The translations under genes were made by a program, and so were the position numbers. A stretch of 64,000 nt of DNA from Candidatus Ornithospirochaeta avicola (GTDB lineage: Bacteria > Spirochaetota > Spirochaetia > Sphaerochaetales > Sphaerochaetaceae). Under the pieces are notes generated by a model. The model was not told the origin of the DNA and did no database searches. It saw only the letters and a list, made by a program, of their open reading frames with translations. The number at the start of each line of letters is the position of its first letter. The stretch's first letter is position 1. Below are positions 24,944-33,373 of the stretch, in pieces. The DNA is taken from the NCBI GenBank assembly GCA_019113245.1, contig DXHU01000023.1, forward strand, positions 225,770-289,769, read 5' to 3'.

Positions 24944-25984
24944 TCAGAACCAGAGAAATGGCTTTACCGGATATTCATCCAGAACAAGGGAAAACCTTCT
25001 CTTTCTGTCTTTCGGAATGAACACTTCCTCTTCCTTGAGATTGAAGACTTTGAGAACATTGCCTCCAAAGAGATCCTTTATTCTCTCTTCATCAACACCG
25101 TCCCTGACAAGATGGTCAAGAAGCAGAAGAGTTCCTGCAAAGCCCGGGATTCCTCCTGCACCCCTCTCCTTGTCTTCAAGAGTATGAGGAGCATGATCTG
25201 ACTCAACAAAATCAACAAGACCGCTTTTAAGAGCATCATAAACAGCATCCCTGTCGCTCTGAAATCTCAAGGGCGGATTCATCTTCAGATATCTATTTCT
25301 CTCCTTTGCATCAGAAAAAGTCAAAAGAGCATGATGAGCAGTTGCTCCGCATGAGATTCTGATGACTTTCCTTTCTTTTGCCTTTCTTATCTCATCGAGG
25401 GCAAGCCTTGTCGATACATGGCATATATGGAGATTGCCAGAAAATGAATATTTCTCGCAAAGGGTTATTATGTTCTTAACACTCTTAGATTCAGATATTG
25501 CAGGGCGTGCATATGAGTGGCTTGACCAATCAGAAGGATCTTCCTTTGCGCTCTCAAAAAAGGACTCATCCTCTGCATGCACGGCAAGGACTCCCGAATA
25601 ATTGAGAAGAGCAAGGTTTTTTATTATCTCTTCCTGCATTTTCTTATCAGTTATTCCCATATTTCCCGTGCTGTTTGCAAGAAACATCTTAAGTCCTATG
25701 ACAAGCGGAAAGAGCTCAGAATGCAGGCTCACAAGGTCAGAAAGGCGAGAAATGTCGTTGGTTATGCCGGCATACAGCGAGTATGATACACGGTGTTTCT
25801 TCGCAGATGGAGATGCTAGAGCAAGACGATCAAGAATCACAGAGCGCTCAGTGAGGGCCGGATCTGTGTTCGGCATGTCAAAGACTCTCGTAATTCCTGC
25901 CTTCCTTGCTGCAGAAAGCCCATGCTCTATCGTTTCCTTGTCCTTCTGCTTCCAGTCCCTTAAATGCACATGCGGGTCTATCAT
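24944..25984 (-). CDS. pyrC: Dihydroorotase
   Basis: PyrC closes carbamoyl aspartate to dihydroorotate, the third step of pyrimidine synthesis. The 346 residues show the metal-binding DPHVHLRDW directly at the N-terminus, DMPNTDPALT, HAEDE, HICHVSTRLAL and the catalytic FVESDHAPHTLEDKE. It lacks the N-terminal strand domain present in longer type I enzymes, so the start codon region is as short as the family allows. Its ATG overlaps the pyrDK stop by one base. It is last in the pyr operon. Confidence 0.93.
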   Translation of the reverse strand: MIDPHVHLRDWKQKDKETIEHGLSAARKAGITRVFDMPNTDPALTERSVILDRLALASPSAKKHRVSYSLYAGITNDISRLSDLVSLHSELFPLVIGLKMFLANSTGNMGITDKKMQEEIIKNLALLNYSGVLAVHAEDESFFESAKEDPSDWSSHSYARPAISESKSVKNIITLCEKYSFSGNLHICHVSTRLALDEIRKAKERKVIRISCGATAHHALLTFSDAKERNRYLKMNPPLRFQSDRDAVYDALKSGLVDFVESDHAPHTLEDKERGAGGIPGFAGTLLLLDHLVRDGVDEERIKDLFGGNVLKVFNLKEEEVFIPKDRKRRFSLVLDEYPVKPFLWF

Positions 25985-27645
25985 CAGTACTCTGCTCCTG
26001 TCTGATCAAGATATTCAAGAGAAAAGAAAGTGCCTTCCTTGCATGTGAGCTTTCCTCCGCAAGAGCACTCTCCGCACATTCCGATTCCGCAAAGCGTCAT
26101 CTTCTCCATTGAAAGGAATATCATGGAAGAAGGAACTCCGAGTGAAAGAAAATGCTCTGATGCTTTCTTCATCATGACTGATGGGCCTACAATATATACT
26201 GCCGTCTCCTCATCCACATCATCTTTATCAAATGAGTAGATCACTCTGCCGGCAACTCCCTCATCGCTTACAATCCTATAAGAGCCGAATGCCTTAAGCT
26301 CATCTTCAAGAAGCCCTTTCTTTCCCGCCTCATGACTTGGAAGTCCAAGACGGATATCCATTTTCGTGCCGTTTTCTGCAAGGCGGGATGCAAGCAGATT
26401 AAGAACCACTATTCCGGTTCCTCCCCCAAGCAGTATCGCCTTCTTTGTCTTCCTGACTTCAAGAGGGGCCCCGCAGAGTCCGCGCACATAAATATCATCA
26501 CCGACATTCACACTCATGAGTGCAGAAGTGAATTCGCCTCTGACTTTTACTATGAAAGTGAGCGGATCGTTCTTTGCTACAGAGAAAGGACGCTCCCCGT
26601 ATTCAGGATGCCAGAGGAAGACAAACTGTCCAGCCTGGCACTCAGATTTTCCGTCCAGAGTGAGTATATATGTATCAGGGGAGTAAATGTACTTGTCTAT
26701 AATCTTATGCTTTACATACGTGACATTGCTTCTGTCCCTGCTCTGATATTTCCTGCTGTCTTCATTTCCGGTCTTTATTGCGGAGAAGAAAGCTTCATAG
26801 TCCTTCATGGCAACTGTTGAGGCAGCAGATCCGACACCGACTATGTCAGCACCCGAGTGAACCATGTTGAGAGCATCCTCATGCGTCGTAACTCCGCCCA
26901 TGCCAAGAATAACCGGCTCATCTCCTATTGCCTCACGGATCTGACGGACTTTCTCAAGAGCAATTTCCTTCACCCATTCACCTGATGCGCCTCCCTTTCC
27001 TCCAAGCTTATTGAAGAGTATGGGATGAGAATCATGATAATACTCTCTAGGTCCGACTGTATTGATTGCGCTTATTCCATCAGCTCCTGCCTCGATTGCG
27101 GCTTTTGCAATCTGAGCAATGTTATCGACATTTGGAGTAAGCTTTACAAGAAGCATGCTCTTTCTTTCTTTGTACCCATTTGTTATGTATGAGACATATT
27201 CACGAACAGTCTTCTCATCAGACCCAATTGATGCTCCAAATCCGGCTGCAGCATGAGGGCATGAGAAATTGAGCTCAAGAAAATCAGCATAAGGGTCAAA
27301 TCTTTTCACAAGAGAAAGAAAGTCTTCCTTTCTGTTTCCGGCAAGAGAGATATTTAGAAGGGCTCTCATACCCTGGCCCCTCAGCCTCTTAATGTATTCT
27401 TCTGCCTTGTCAGCACCTGGATTTCTGAGCCCCACAGAATTTCCATAGTCTCCCTCTTTTGGAGATGTGACCACAGGGGGTCTGTTTCCTTCAGTCGCTG
27501 AGACCTGGAAGCTCTTTGTTGTAATCACATCAACTGAGCAAACAGCCTTGTCAAAAAGACGAATCATGTCCTCTTTTGTAGTAAGAACACCTGATACAGT
27601 AGAAAGCAGGATTCTTCCTTTTTTATGGTTTCCTCTTATTTCCAT
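25984..27645 (-). CDS. pyrD: Dihydroorotate dehydrogenase (class 1B) fused to its electron-transfer subunit
   Basis: This protein of about 553 residues joins PyrD and PyrK. The N-terminal 300 residues oxidise dihydroorotate on FMN, with the class 1 catalytic cysteine in LELNFSCPHAAAGFGASIG near residue 127, VKLTPNVDNIAQIA and GMGGVTTHEDA. The C-terminal part is the FAD and 2Fe-2S protein that passes electrons to NAD: QAGQFVFLWHPEYGERPFSV, LLGGGTGIVVLNLLA, and cluster cysteines in CGIGMCGECSCGGKLTC. The start is ATG 27645, overlapping the pyrF stop as TGATG. Class 1B enzymes are normally two separate subunits, so the fusion is notable. Confidence 0.92.
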   Translation of the reverse strand: MEIRGNHKKGRILLSTVSGVLTTKEDMIRLFDKAVCSVDVITTKSFQVSATEGNRPPVVTSPKEGDYGNSVGLRNPGADKAEEYIKRLRGQGMRALLNISLAGNRKEDFLSLVKRFDPYADFLELNFSCPHAAAGFGASIGSDEKTVREYVSYITNGYKERKSMLLVKLTPNVDNIAQIAKAAIEAGADGISAINTVGPREYYHDSHPILFNKLGGKGGASGEWVKEIALEKVRQIREAIGDEPVILGMGGVTTHEDALNMVHSGADIVGVGSAASTVAMKDYEAFFSAIKTGNEDSRKYQSRDRSNVTYVKHKIIDKYIYSPDTYILTLDGKSECQAGQFVFLWHPEYGERPFSVAKNDPLTFIVKVRGEFTSALMSVNVGDDIYVRGLCGAPLEVRKTKKAILLGGGTGIVVLNLLASRLAENGTKMDIRLGLPSHEAGKKGLLEDELKAFGSYRIVSDEGVAGRVIYSFDKDDVDEETAVYIVGPSVMMKKASEHFLSLGVPSSMIFLSMEKMTLCGIGMCGECSCGGKLTCKEGTFFSLEYLDQTGAEY

Positions 27646-28526
27646 CAAATCTGAGCCTCTGAACAAAGCTTCTCTATCTTTGAAATACACAGATCAAGCC
27701 AGTCAGATGGAAGGCTGTCCTTCCACGGGCTTGTAAGTCCGCTTGATGAGTTTATTCTTGCAAGCTTATATGGATATGAGCATTTCTTGAGAGCATCAAG
27801 AACCTCAGGTGCTGTTCCGCCCTGACTGCCGACTCCAGGGATAAGCATTGGAAGCTCCTTGTCGTTGTAATAAAGAGCAATATCCTCAAGTTCCTTTATG
27901 TTTGTCGCACCGACAACACTTCCAAGACCTGCTCTTGTATTCACCCAATAGGCAAGCATATGTGCAACCTGCATGTATACAGGATAGATCTCCTTCTCAT
28001 CAACGCTGTCAAGCATGAGACGGTTCTGGAAATCCTTTGCTCCAGGATTGCTTGTACGTGTAAGCACATACACTCCCTTGTTCTCAAAGCAGAATGGCTC
28101 AACGCTGTCGAGCCCCATGTATGGAGATACGGTGACAGCATCACAGCCCCATGTGTCAAATGCCTCTTTGGCATAGTTTAAACTGCTCTTTGCAATATCT
28201 CCCCTCTTGCTGTCAAGAATGACTGGAACTGAAGGAAAATATGATGAGAGCATGTCAAGAACACGCGAAAGGGCAATGCTGCCAGAAAACTTGCCTTCCC
28301 TCGGACGGTCAAGAACACTGTAAAAACCGAGATTAGGCTTGAAGGCCGCAACCTTTAAATTTCTGCTTGCCATCTTTGAAAACAGAGTGTCAAAGAATTT
28401 AACAATCCTTTCTCCATCTTCCATTCCTTCATAAGGAAGGCGAGATACGACGGGATCAAGGCCCATGCAAACGATGTTTCCGGCACTTTCTGCTGAAGAA
28501 TAAAGCTTATCTACGTAACTCATCAT
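27645..28526 (-). CDS. pyrF: Orotidine 5'-phosphate decarboxylase, type 2
   Basis: PyrF decarboxylates OMP to UMP. The 293-residue length and the motif VPVILDSKRGDIAKSSLNYAKEAF place it in the longer type 2 group. MGLDPVVSRLP at the N-terminus and the PGVGSQGG phosphate-binding loop near the end are also present. Its start overlaps the pyrE stop by a few bases and its stop overlaps the pyrDK start, so the operon is tightly coupled. Confidence 0.94.
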   Translation of the reverse strand: MMSYVDKLYSSAESAGNIVCMGLDPVVSRLPYEGMEDGERIVKFFDTLFSKMASRNLKVAAFKPNLGFYSVLDRPREGKFSGSIALSRVLDMLSSYFPSVPVILDSKRGDIAKSSLNYAKEAFDTWGCDAVTVSPYMGLDSVEPFCFENKGVYVLTRTSNPGAKDFQNRLMLDSVDEKEIYPVYMQVAHMLAYWVNTRAGLGSVVGATNIKELEDIALYYNDKELPMLIPGVGSQGGTAPEVLDALKKCSYPYKLARINSSSGLTSPWKDSLPSDWLDLCISKIEKLCSEAQI

Positions 28527-29218
28527 ACCTCCCTTTTAAATCCTCTTTCCTCACCCCATGTAAACGGGCTCTCTCTCCACTTCGCAAGTTCCTGGCTCTC
28601 CTTCTCATCAATATATCCTATGTTCTTTGCAACAGAGAGCATCAAGTCATATGAGAGGATTGTATGGAATGCGCATTTCGGATTAAGATCATCAAAAGCC
28701 TTCTGGCTGGCATCAAGACCATATGTGAAGATAGCCAGACATGTTGAGCAGTTTCCATCAGCTTTCCTGATTGCATCAACTGCCTTAATACTTGAAGATC
28801 CTGTTGAAATAAGATCCTCAATTAAAAGAACCTTTGCCCCATGATAGCTTGAATCTCTTCCAAGACCCTCAATCTGATGGCCTAGTCCATGGTCCTTGCT
28901 CGATGAGCGAACATAGGAAAGAGGCTTTTTAAGCCTGTCAGCAAGCGTTGTGGCATGCGGGATTCCAGCTGTTGCAGTTCCTGCAATATTGTCCATATCG
29001 AGATTGAGGCACTCAATCATATCTGAAAATGCATCGCAGATCAGTGCGCGGTATGATGCAGATGAGAGAAACTGCCTGTTGTCGTTGTAAATCGGCATTC
29101 TGTATCCGCTTGCCCACTTGAACGGATTATAGACATTAAGCCTGATTGCTCCAAGCTCAAGGGCACCGCGTGCAAGCTGTGTTCCGTAGTAATTTGTTAT
29201 TTCGCTTAAAGTTTTCAT
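28523..29218 (-). CDS. pyrE: Orotate phosphoribosyltransferase
   Basis: PyrE joins orotate with PRPP to form OMP. The PRPP loop VLLIEDLISTGSSSIKAVDAI and the orotate-binding ASGYRMPIYNDNR are clear, with SYVRSSSKDHGLGHQIEG in between. The start is ATG 29218 (MKTLSEITNYYG), which follows GAGG; a longer upstream frame has no family match and overlaps the intergenic gap. The protein has about 231 residues. It is the second gene of the operon, 25 bp after pyrBI. Confidence 0.94.
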   Translation of the reverse strand: MKTLSEITNYYGTQLARGALELGAIRLNVYNPFKWASGYRMPIYNDNRQFLSSASYRALICDAFSDMIECLNLDMDNIAGTATAGIPHATTLADRLKKPLSYVRSSSKDHGLGHQIEGLGRDSSYHGAKVLLIEDLISTGSSSIKAVDAIRKADGNCSTCLAIFTYGLDASQKAFDDLNPKCAFHTILSYDLMLSVAKNIGYIDEKESQELAKWRESPFTWGEERGFKREV

Positions 29219-29243
29219 ATAGTCCTCATTATATCCTGTATTT

Positions 29244-30827
29244 TTATTTTTTGCTCCAGATTTCCTTGAAGGAATGCACTTTTCCACAATATGCACATTC
29301 ATACTGCCCGTCAGGAGTCCTCAAGAACTTTGCTGCAACACCCTCATTGTTTGCCGGGTGTGAGATGCATGCCTCATTCTTGCAGCAGAGATCGGAGAAA
29401 TTGTAAATCCTTGGAGGAAGATGAGTGCGGTATTTTTTATAAACGCTCCTTTCCTTGATTATGTTAAGTGTGCAGTGCGGTGCTATTGCCGCAAGTCTCT
29501 TTAGATCAGAGCGTGTAAATGAATACTCTCCAGGGCGGAAGATTATGCCTTTGAAAAGCCCGTCAGAGCCACGGCTGACCCACTCTCCTCCCTTTCCTTC
29601 ATCAAGATTTAGAATTGAGGAGATAAGTCTCATATGATTTCTTATCTCTCCAGGCTCATCCCCCTTGCATATGTGGTCAATTACGATGCCGTTTTCAATC
29701 GGGTTGACACCCTCGCTGTAGACCTTCGTCTCATTCTTCTTCTTAGAAAGGTCCACCTCGATGATATATTCCTCGCTCTCATAGTCCTTCTCTTTCTCGC
29801 ATGATTTGAAATCAGAACCAATTTTTCCTGCAATTAGAGATAAAAGTACCATGCGCACATACATGCCGTTTATTGCTTGACGCTCCCATGCATTGAAGCT
29901 TGTCCTGTCAAGGAATGTTGGGATTGTAGGATGCTCTTTATGGCGGGGAAGCGGATGATAGAACTTTGTTCTGCTGTCAACTTTGTCCATAAACTCAGGG
30001 GCAAATGTGATTGACTGCCGCAGAATTTCCTGCTTCTGCAGAATTCTTTCTCCCATTCTCTCAAGCTGAGGGCGGGTGAAGTACCATTTGAGTGCAACAT
30101 CCCCTGATTCAATATATTCCCTGATTGAAGAGAAGATCCTCACCTCAAAGCCATTTTCCTTCATAATCTCAATATATGAATCCGGCATCATGAGCTCTGC
30201 TGGTGCGACCAGATCAACCTTGACTTTGTCAAAGACCTTGAGTCCGTTTGCCTTGCTGTGAACAGTCCTTCCATGGTAGAGGTCTCCAACTAATGCAAGG
30301 TGGATGCTGCTGTAATCCATATTCTGGTCTTCAAGGAATGTAAACTCATCCAAGAGCTCCTGAGTAGGATGCTCATGCTTTCCATCCCCTGCATTTATGA
30401 ATGCCGGCTTGTATTTCAGAGCGTTTCTCTCTGCGTACTCGCTGCATTCCTCTTTCAGCCATGTTGTCAGTCCTTCAACCTTGCTTCGCACGATGAAAAT
30501 AACATTGGAATACCCTGAGAGCATGTTGAATGTGTCTGCATAGCTTTCACCCTTGTTTATGCTGCTGGACTGACATAAAAGCTCGCTGACCTTCACATGA
30601 TGGAACTTTGCAGCATTGCGGAATGATTCCTTCGTCCTTGTGCTGTCTTCCAGGAATACTTCATAAATTCCGAAATCCGGATCTGCTATCCTGAATCTAT
30701 CCATAACACTCTCATCGCCTGAGATTATGGCCTTCTTCAGCTCCATTGTCTTGTCAAAAAGATATCTTCTCTCCTCAATCGAGAAGTCCTCAATGACACA
30801 AAGGCTTCTTCCTTTAAATCCGCTCAT
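29244..30827 (-). CDS. pyrB: Aspartate carbamoyltransferase, fused catalytic and regulatory chains
   Basis: This 527-residue fusion of PyrB and PyrI catalyses the committed step of pyrimidine synthesis. Catalytic part, residues 1 to about 335: FLEDSTRTKESFRNAA (carbamoyl phosphate loop), NAGDGKHEHPTQELLDEFT, LVGDLYHGRTVHS and FYHPLPRHKEHPT. A linker leads to the regulatory chain with NGIVIDHICKGD. Its zinc site has four cysteines at about 482, 487, 511 and 514 in CKNEAC and CAYC. Fused forms are known in Thermotoga and Treponema. All zinc ligands are present, so allosteric control by nucleotides is likely. AGGAG precedes the ATG. A leader-peptide attenuator lies just upstream. Confidence 0.94.
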   Translation of the reverse strand: MSGFKGRSLCVIEDFSIEERRYLFDKTMELKKAIISGDESVMDRFRIADPDFGIYEVFLEDSTRTKESFRNAAKFHHVKVSELLCQSSSINKGESYADTFNMLSGYSNVIFIVRSKVEGLTTWLKEECSEYAERNALKYKPAFINAGDGKHEHPTQELLDEFTFLEDQNMDYSSIHLALVGDLYHGRTVHSKANGLKVFDKVKVDLVAPAELMMPDSYIEIMKENGFEVRIFSSIREYIESGDVALKWYFTRPQLERMGERILQKQEILRQSITFAPEFMDKVDSRTKFYHPLPRHKEHPTIPTFLDRTSFNAWERQAINGMYVRMVLLSLIAGKIGSDFKSCEKEKDYESEEYIIEVDLSKKKNETKVYSEGVNPIENGIVIDHICKGDEPGEIRNHMRLISSILNLDEGKGGEWVSRGSDGLFKGIIFRPGEYSFTRSDLKRLAAIAPHCTLNIIKERSVYKKYRTHLPPRIYNFSDLCCKNEACISHPANNEGVAAKFLRTPDGQYECAYCGKVHSFKEIWSKK

Positions 30828-30839
30828 AGCTACTCCTAT

Positions 30840-30866
30840 AAAAAAAGCGACCCTGAAAAGAGTCGC
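30840..30866 (-). terminator. Attenuator of the pyr operon
   Basis: GCGACTC TTTTCA GGGTCGC followed by seven T forms a classic intrinsic terminator. It lies only 13 bases before the pyrBI start and 6 bases after the stop codon of the leader ORF. A ribosome reaching that stop would cover the first stem arm and prevent termination. Confidence 0.85.
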
Positions 30867-30872
30867 ATGAAT

Positions 30873-30938
30873 TCAAAATAAAACAGGAATGTCCAGATTG
30901 TCACAAGAAATAATTTCTGTCGCAAAGTGTCTGTACAT
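30873..30938 (-). CDS. Probable pyr leader peptide (21 residues)
   Basis: ATG 30938 follows AGAGGA with six bases of spacing and opens a frame MYRHFATEIISCDNLDI... that ends at TGA 30875-30873. The last codons are U-rich (CCT GTT TTA TTT TGA). This arrangement matches UTP-sensitive attenuation known from enterobacterial pyrBI. There, a U-rich pause in low UTP lets the ribosome catch up and block the terminator. Confidence 0.7.
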   Translation of the reverse strand: MYRHFATEIISCDNLDIPVLF

Positions 30939-30956
30939 ATATTCCTCTGACTGAAA

Positions 30957-30986
30957 ATTTTAAACAATCTGGCAATATTTTGTCTA
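30957..30986 (-). promoter_or_regulatory. pyr operon promoter
   Basis: TAGACA (30986-30981), an 18-bp spacer and TAAAAT (30962-30957) place the transcript start near 30950, just before the leader ribosome site. It follows the wzc-like stop by a few bases. Confidence 0.6.
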
Positions 30987-30991
30987 TAGCC

Positions 30992-33373
30992 TTATTCCTT
31001 TTTTCCTCTGGCATTCTCATCATTCTCGATTTCAGAGAGATAGCTCTCGAAATTCCTTATCACGTTGTGAACGGTTTTCTTTCTTCCCTCACTGTTGAAC
31101 TCAGGACGCTTCATCTCCCCTTCATATGCAAGCGGAGCATCATAGAATGAACTCTTGTCTATGACCTTTTCTCTCATCTTAAGGCTCTTCTTGTACATGC
31201 TCGCAGCACATCTCATGCTCTTCACATAGTGCTTTTCTGCATCTTCCGAAGCATTTCCATAACCATATGAATAGCCATACCGGCTTGTAGAAATCGATGT
31301 AGCACTTAAAGGAAGACCATTAAGGACAGCTCCAAGTATGCTTACATTTGTCTGGTTGAAATCAGAAAGGAGCTCTTCAAGCTCTGTTGAAAGAGATGCA
31401 CAGGAACGAGCAACTACGATGACCTCTGGAACGCTTCTGACGATTGTGAGAATCTCGGAAGCATACTGCAGCGGAGGTGCGTCGAAGAATATAAAATCAT
31501 AATACTTTGAGAGGTTGGAAACAATGCTGTTGAGCGTATCTGTCTGGATGATGACAGAAGGAACAGCAACAGGGCTTCCTGCACCGATTACATGGAATGT
31601 CTCAAGTTTTTCATAAGGGATTCTTATAACATCCTTTTCTGAGCATCTTCCGCAAAGAAGATCAGATATTCCCTTGTCTGAATGCGTGATTTCAAGAGTG
31701 TTTTCAATATTGGGCCTTCTCAAGTCCATGTCTATGACAAGGACACGCTTGCCCGAAAGAGCAAGTGAGTATGCTATGTTCAAAAGCACGGTTGTCTTTC
31801 CGTCGCTCTTTCCAGGCGAGCATACTGTTATTGCATGAGAGCCCAGCCTCTTGCCGTACATGATTGCGCTGGCAATATGCTTATAGCGCTCGCTCATGAG
31901 GCTCATCGGATTGTTCACAAGCTCAATAACAGTTCTCTTTCCCTCTTCTTTCTGCTTCTTCTCAAGCGGAATCCAGCCGAGTACAGGAGTTTTATCCCCA
32001 ATGATTTTCTGCAAGTCATCCCTTGTCTTAATTCTCTTGTCTGTAATTGAGAGCAGGATTGCAGCGCCACAGCCGATGAAGATTCCGAGCATTCCTCCAA
32101 GAAGAAGCATCTGAGCTTTCTTCGGGCTCACAGGCTCATCAGTAGAGGAAGCATAATCTATTATCTGCACAGTGTTTGTTATTGATGCGCTTATCAGCTC
32201 TGTCTCGCTCTGCATCTCCATGAGCTTGAGCGCAAGGGCTGAATAGACATCCACCTTGCTCTGCAGGCTCACCATCTCACGCTCAAGATCCGGCATTGTC
32301 TCAAGTTCCAGATCAAGAGATGCAAGACTTTCATCTATGACATCTATCTTAGCTCTTGTGATGATGTATGATCTGTAATATTCAGTGTAAAGAGGATTCT
32401 CAATCCCGTTTGCTTCTCTTAGGATATCAATTTCAGCTTCTATCTGATGCTCTATATCCTGGTTCCTGTTTGAAAGAACGTAATATCTTTCCATCTGGCT
32501 CTGAGAAAGCGAGCTTGATGTGCCCTGAGAACCCTGGGATGCCTGAAGCAAATCATAAAGAAGTATTTCTGCATAATGAGTCCTGTAATCTGAAAGAAGA
32601 TTGTCAAGAGTTGAAGAAGATACTCTCAAAAGTGATATATTGCTGCTCTTGTCCCTTGCGTCAGCCATCTCCTTTTCAAGAGGAGACTTTACAAGTGAAT
32701 AATAGCTGAGCTGCCTTAGAATCTGTGTAGCTCTCTCACTGAGCTGAAGTGTCTGATTGTCCTTCTGGAAATTGCTCAGAGCAAGGGAAGCATCAGCAAG
32801 ATTCTCCTCAGTCACCACAATCTGGGAATCGATGAAATCGAGCTGGCTGTATGCACTTGATTTGGACATTTCAAGCATTCTGTTTGAGAACTGTTCTACA
32901 AGCGCAGAAACGAAATCCTCAGCAAATACAGGATTGCTGTGCTTAAATGAAATCTCGACGAAGTTCGTATCCTCTACAACTGATATATTCACAGCAAGAC
33001 GGAGATCTTCTGCTTTTATATCCAGCTCAGAATACCTCTCTCCGTTTTCAGTAACGTAGCTATCCAGATCAAGAGAATCGAGAGCCATCTGGAATGTGCT
33101 CTTTGATGTGAGAATCTCTATGTCGTTCTGAATATCTGTTGATGAGCCTGAAAGAGAAAGGAGTGATGAGAGATCACTCGATTTCTCACTGGACTGCACC
33201 ATTATGCGCTCAGTCACCTCATAAACAGGTGTGGCATTTAAAAGATACACTACAACAAGAAGCACACAGACCAGAAAGGAAAGGGCTACCAACCATATAC
33301 GGGAGATAACCGCCTTGACAAGGTCCATTATGCTTATCTCTATTTCCTCACTCTTTTTAACTTCTTCACTCAT
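30992..33373 (-). CDS. Polysaccharide co-polymerase with bacterial tyrosine kinase domain (Wzc-like)
   Basis: This 793-residue inner-membrane protein regulates the chain length and export of surface polysaccharide. It has TM1 near residue 30, a long periplasmic coiled-coil Wzz region, and TM2 near residue 424 (LLLGGMLGIFIGCGAAILL). The cytoplasmic BY-kinase has Walker A SPGKSDGKTT near 520, Walker A' VLVIDMDLRRP and Walker B DFIFFDAPP near 629. A tyrosine cluster RYGYSYGYG near 701 is the usual autophosphorylation site, but about 90 more residues follow it, which is unusual. It overlaps its Wza-like partner by 4 bp. No glycosyltransferase genes are nearby. Confidence 0.9.
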   Translation of the reverse strand: MSEEVKKSEEIEISIMDLVKAVISRIWLVALSFLVCVLLVVVYLLNATPVYEVTERIMVQSSEKSSDLSSLLSLSGSSTDIQNDIEILTSKSTFQMALDSLDLDSYVTENGERYSELDIKAEDLRLAVNISVVEDTNFVEISFKHSNPVFAEDFVSALVEQFSNRMLEMSKSSAYSQLDFIDSQIVVTEENLADASLALSNFQKDNQTLQLSERATQILRQLSYYSLVKSPLEKEMADARDKSSNISLLRVSSSTLDNLLSDYRTHYAEILLYDLLQASQGSQGTSSSLSQSQMERYYVLSNRNQDIEHQIEAEIDILREANGIENPLYTEYYRSYIITRAKIDVIDESLASLDLELETMPDLEREMVSLQSKVDVYSALALKLMEMQSETELISASITNTVQIIDYASSTDEPVSPKKAQMLLLGGMLGIFIGCGAAILLSITDKRIKTRDDLQKIIGDKTPVLGWIPLEKKQKEEGKRTVIELVNNPMSLMSERYKHIASAIMYGKRLGSHAITVCSPGKSDGKTTVLLNIAYSLALSGKRVLVIDMDLRRPNIENTLEITHSDKGISDLLCGRCSEKDVIRIPYEKLETFHVIGAGSPVAVPSVIIQTDTLNSIVSNLSKYYDFIFFDAPPLQYASEILTIVRSVPEVIVVARSCASLSTELEELLSDFNQTNVSILGAVLNGLPLSATSISTSRYGYSYGYGNASEDAEKHYVKSMRCAASMYKKSLKMREKVIDKSSFYDAPLAYEGEMKRPEFNSEGRKKTVHNVIRNFESYLSEIENDENARGKKE

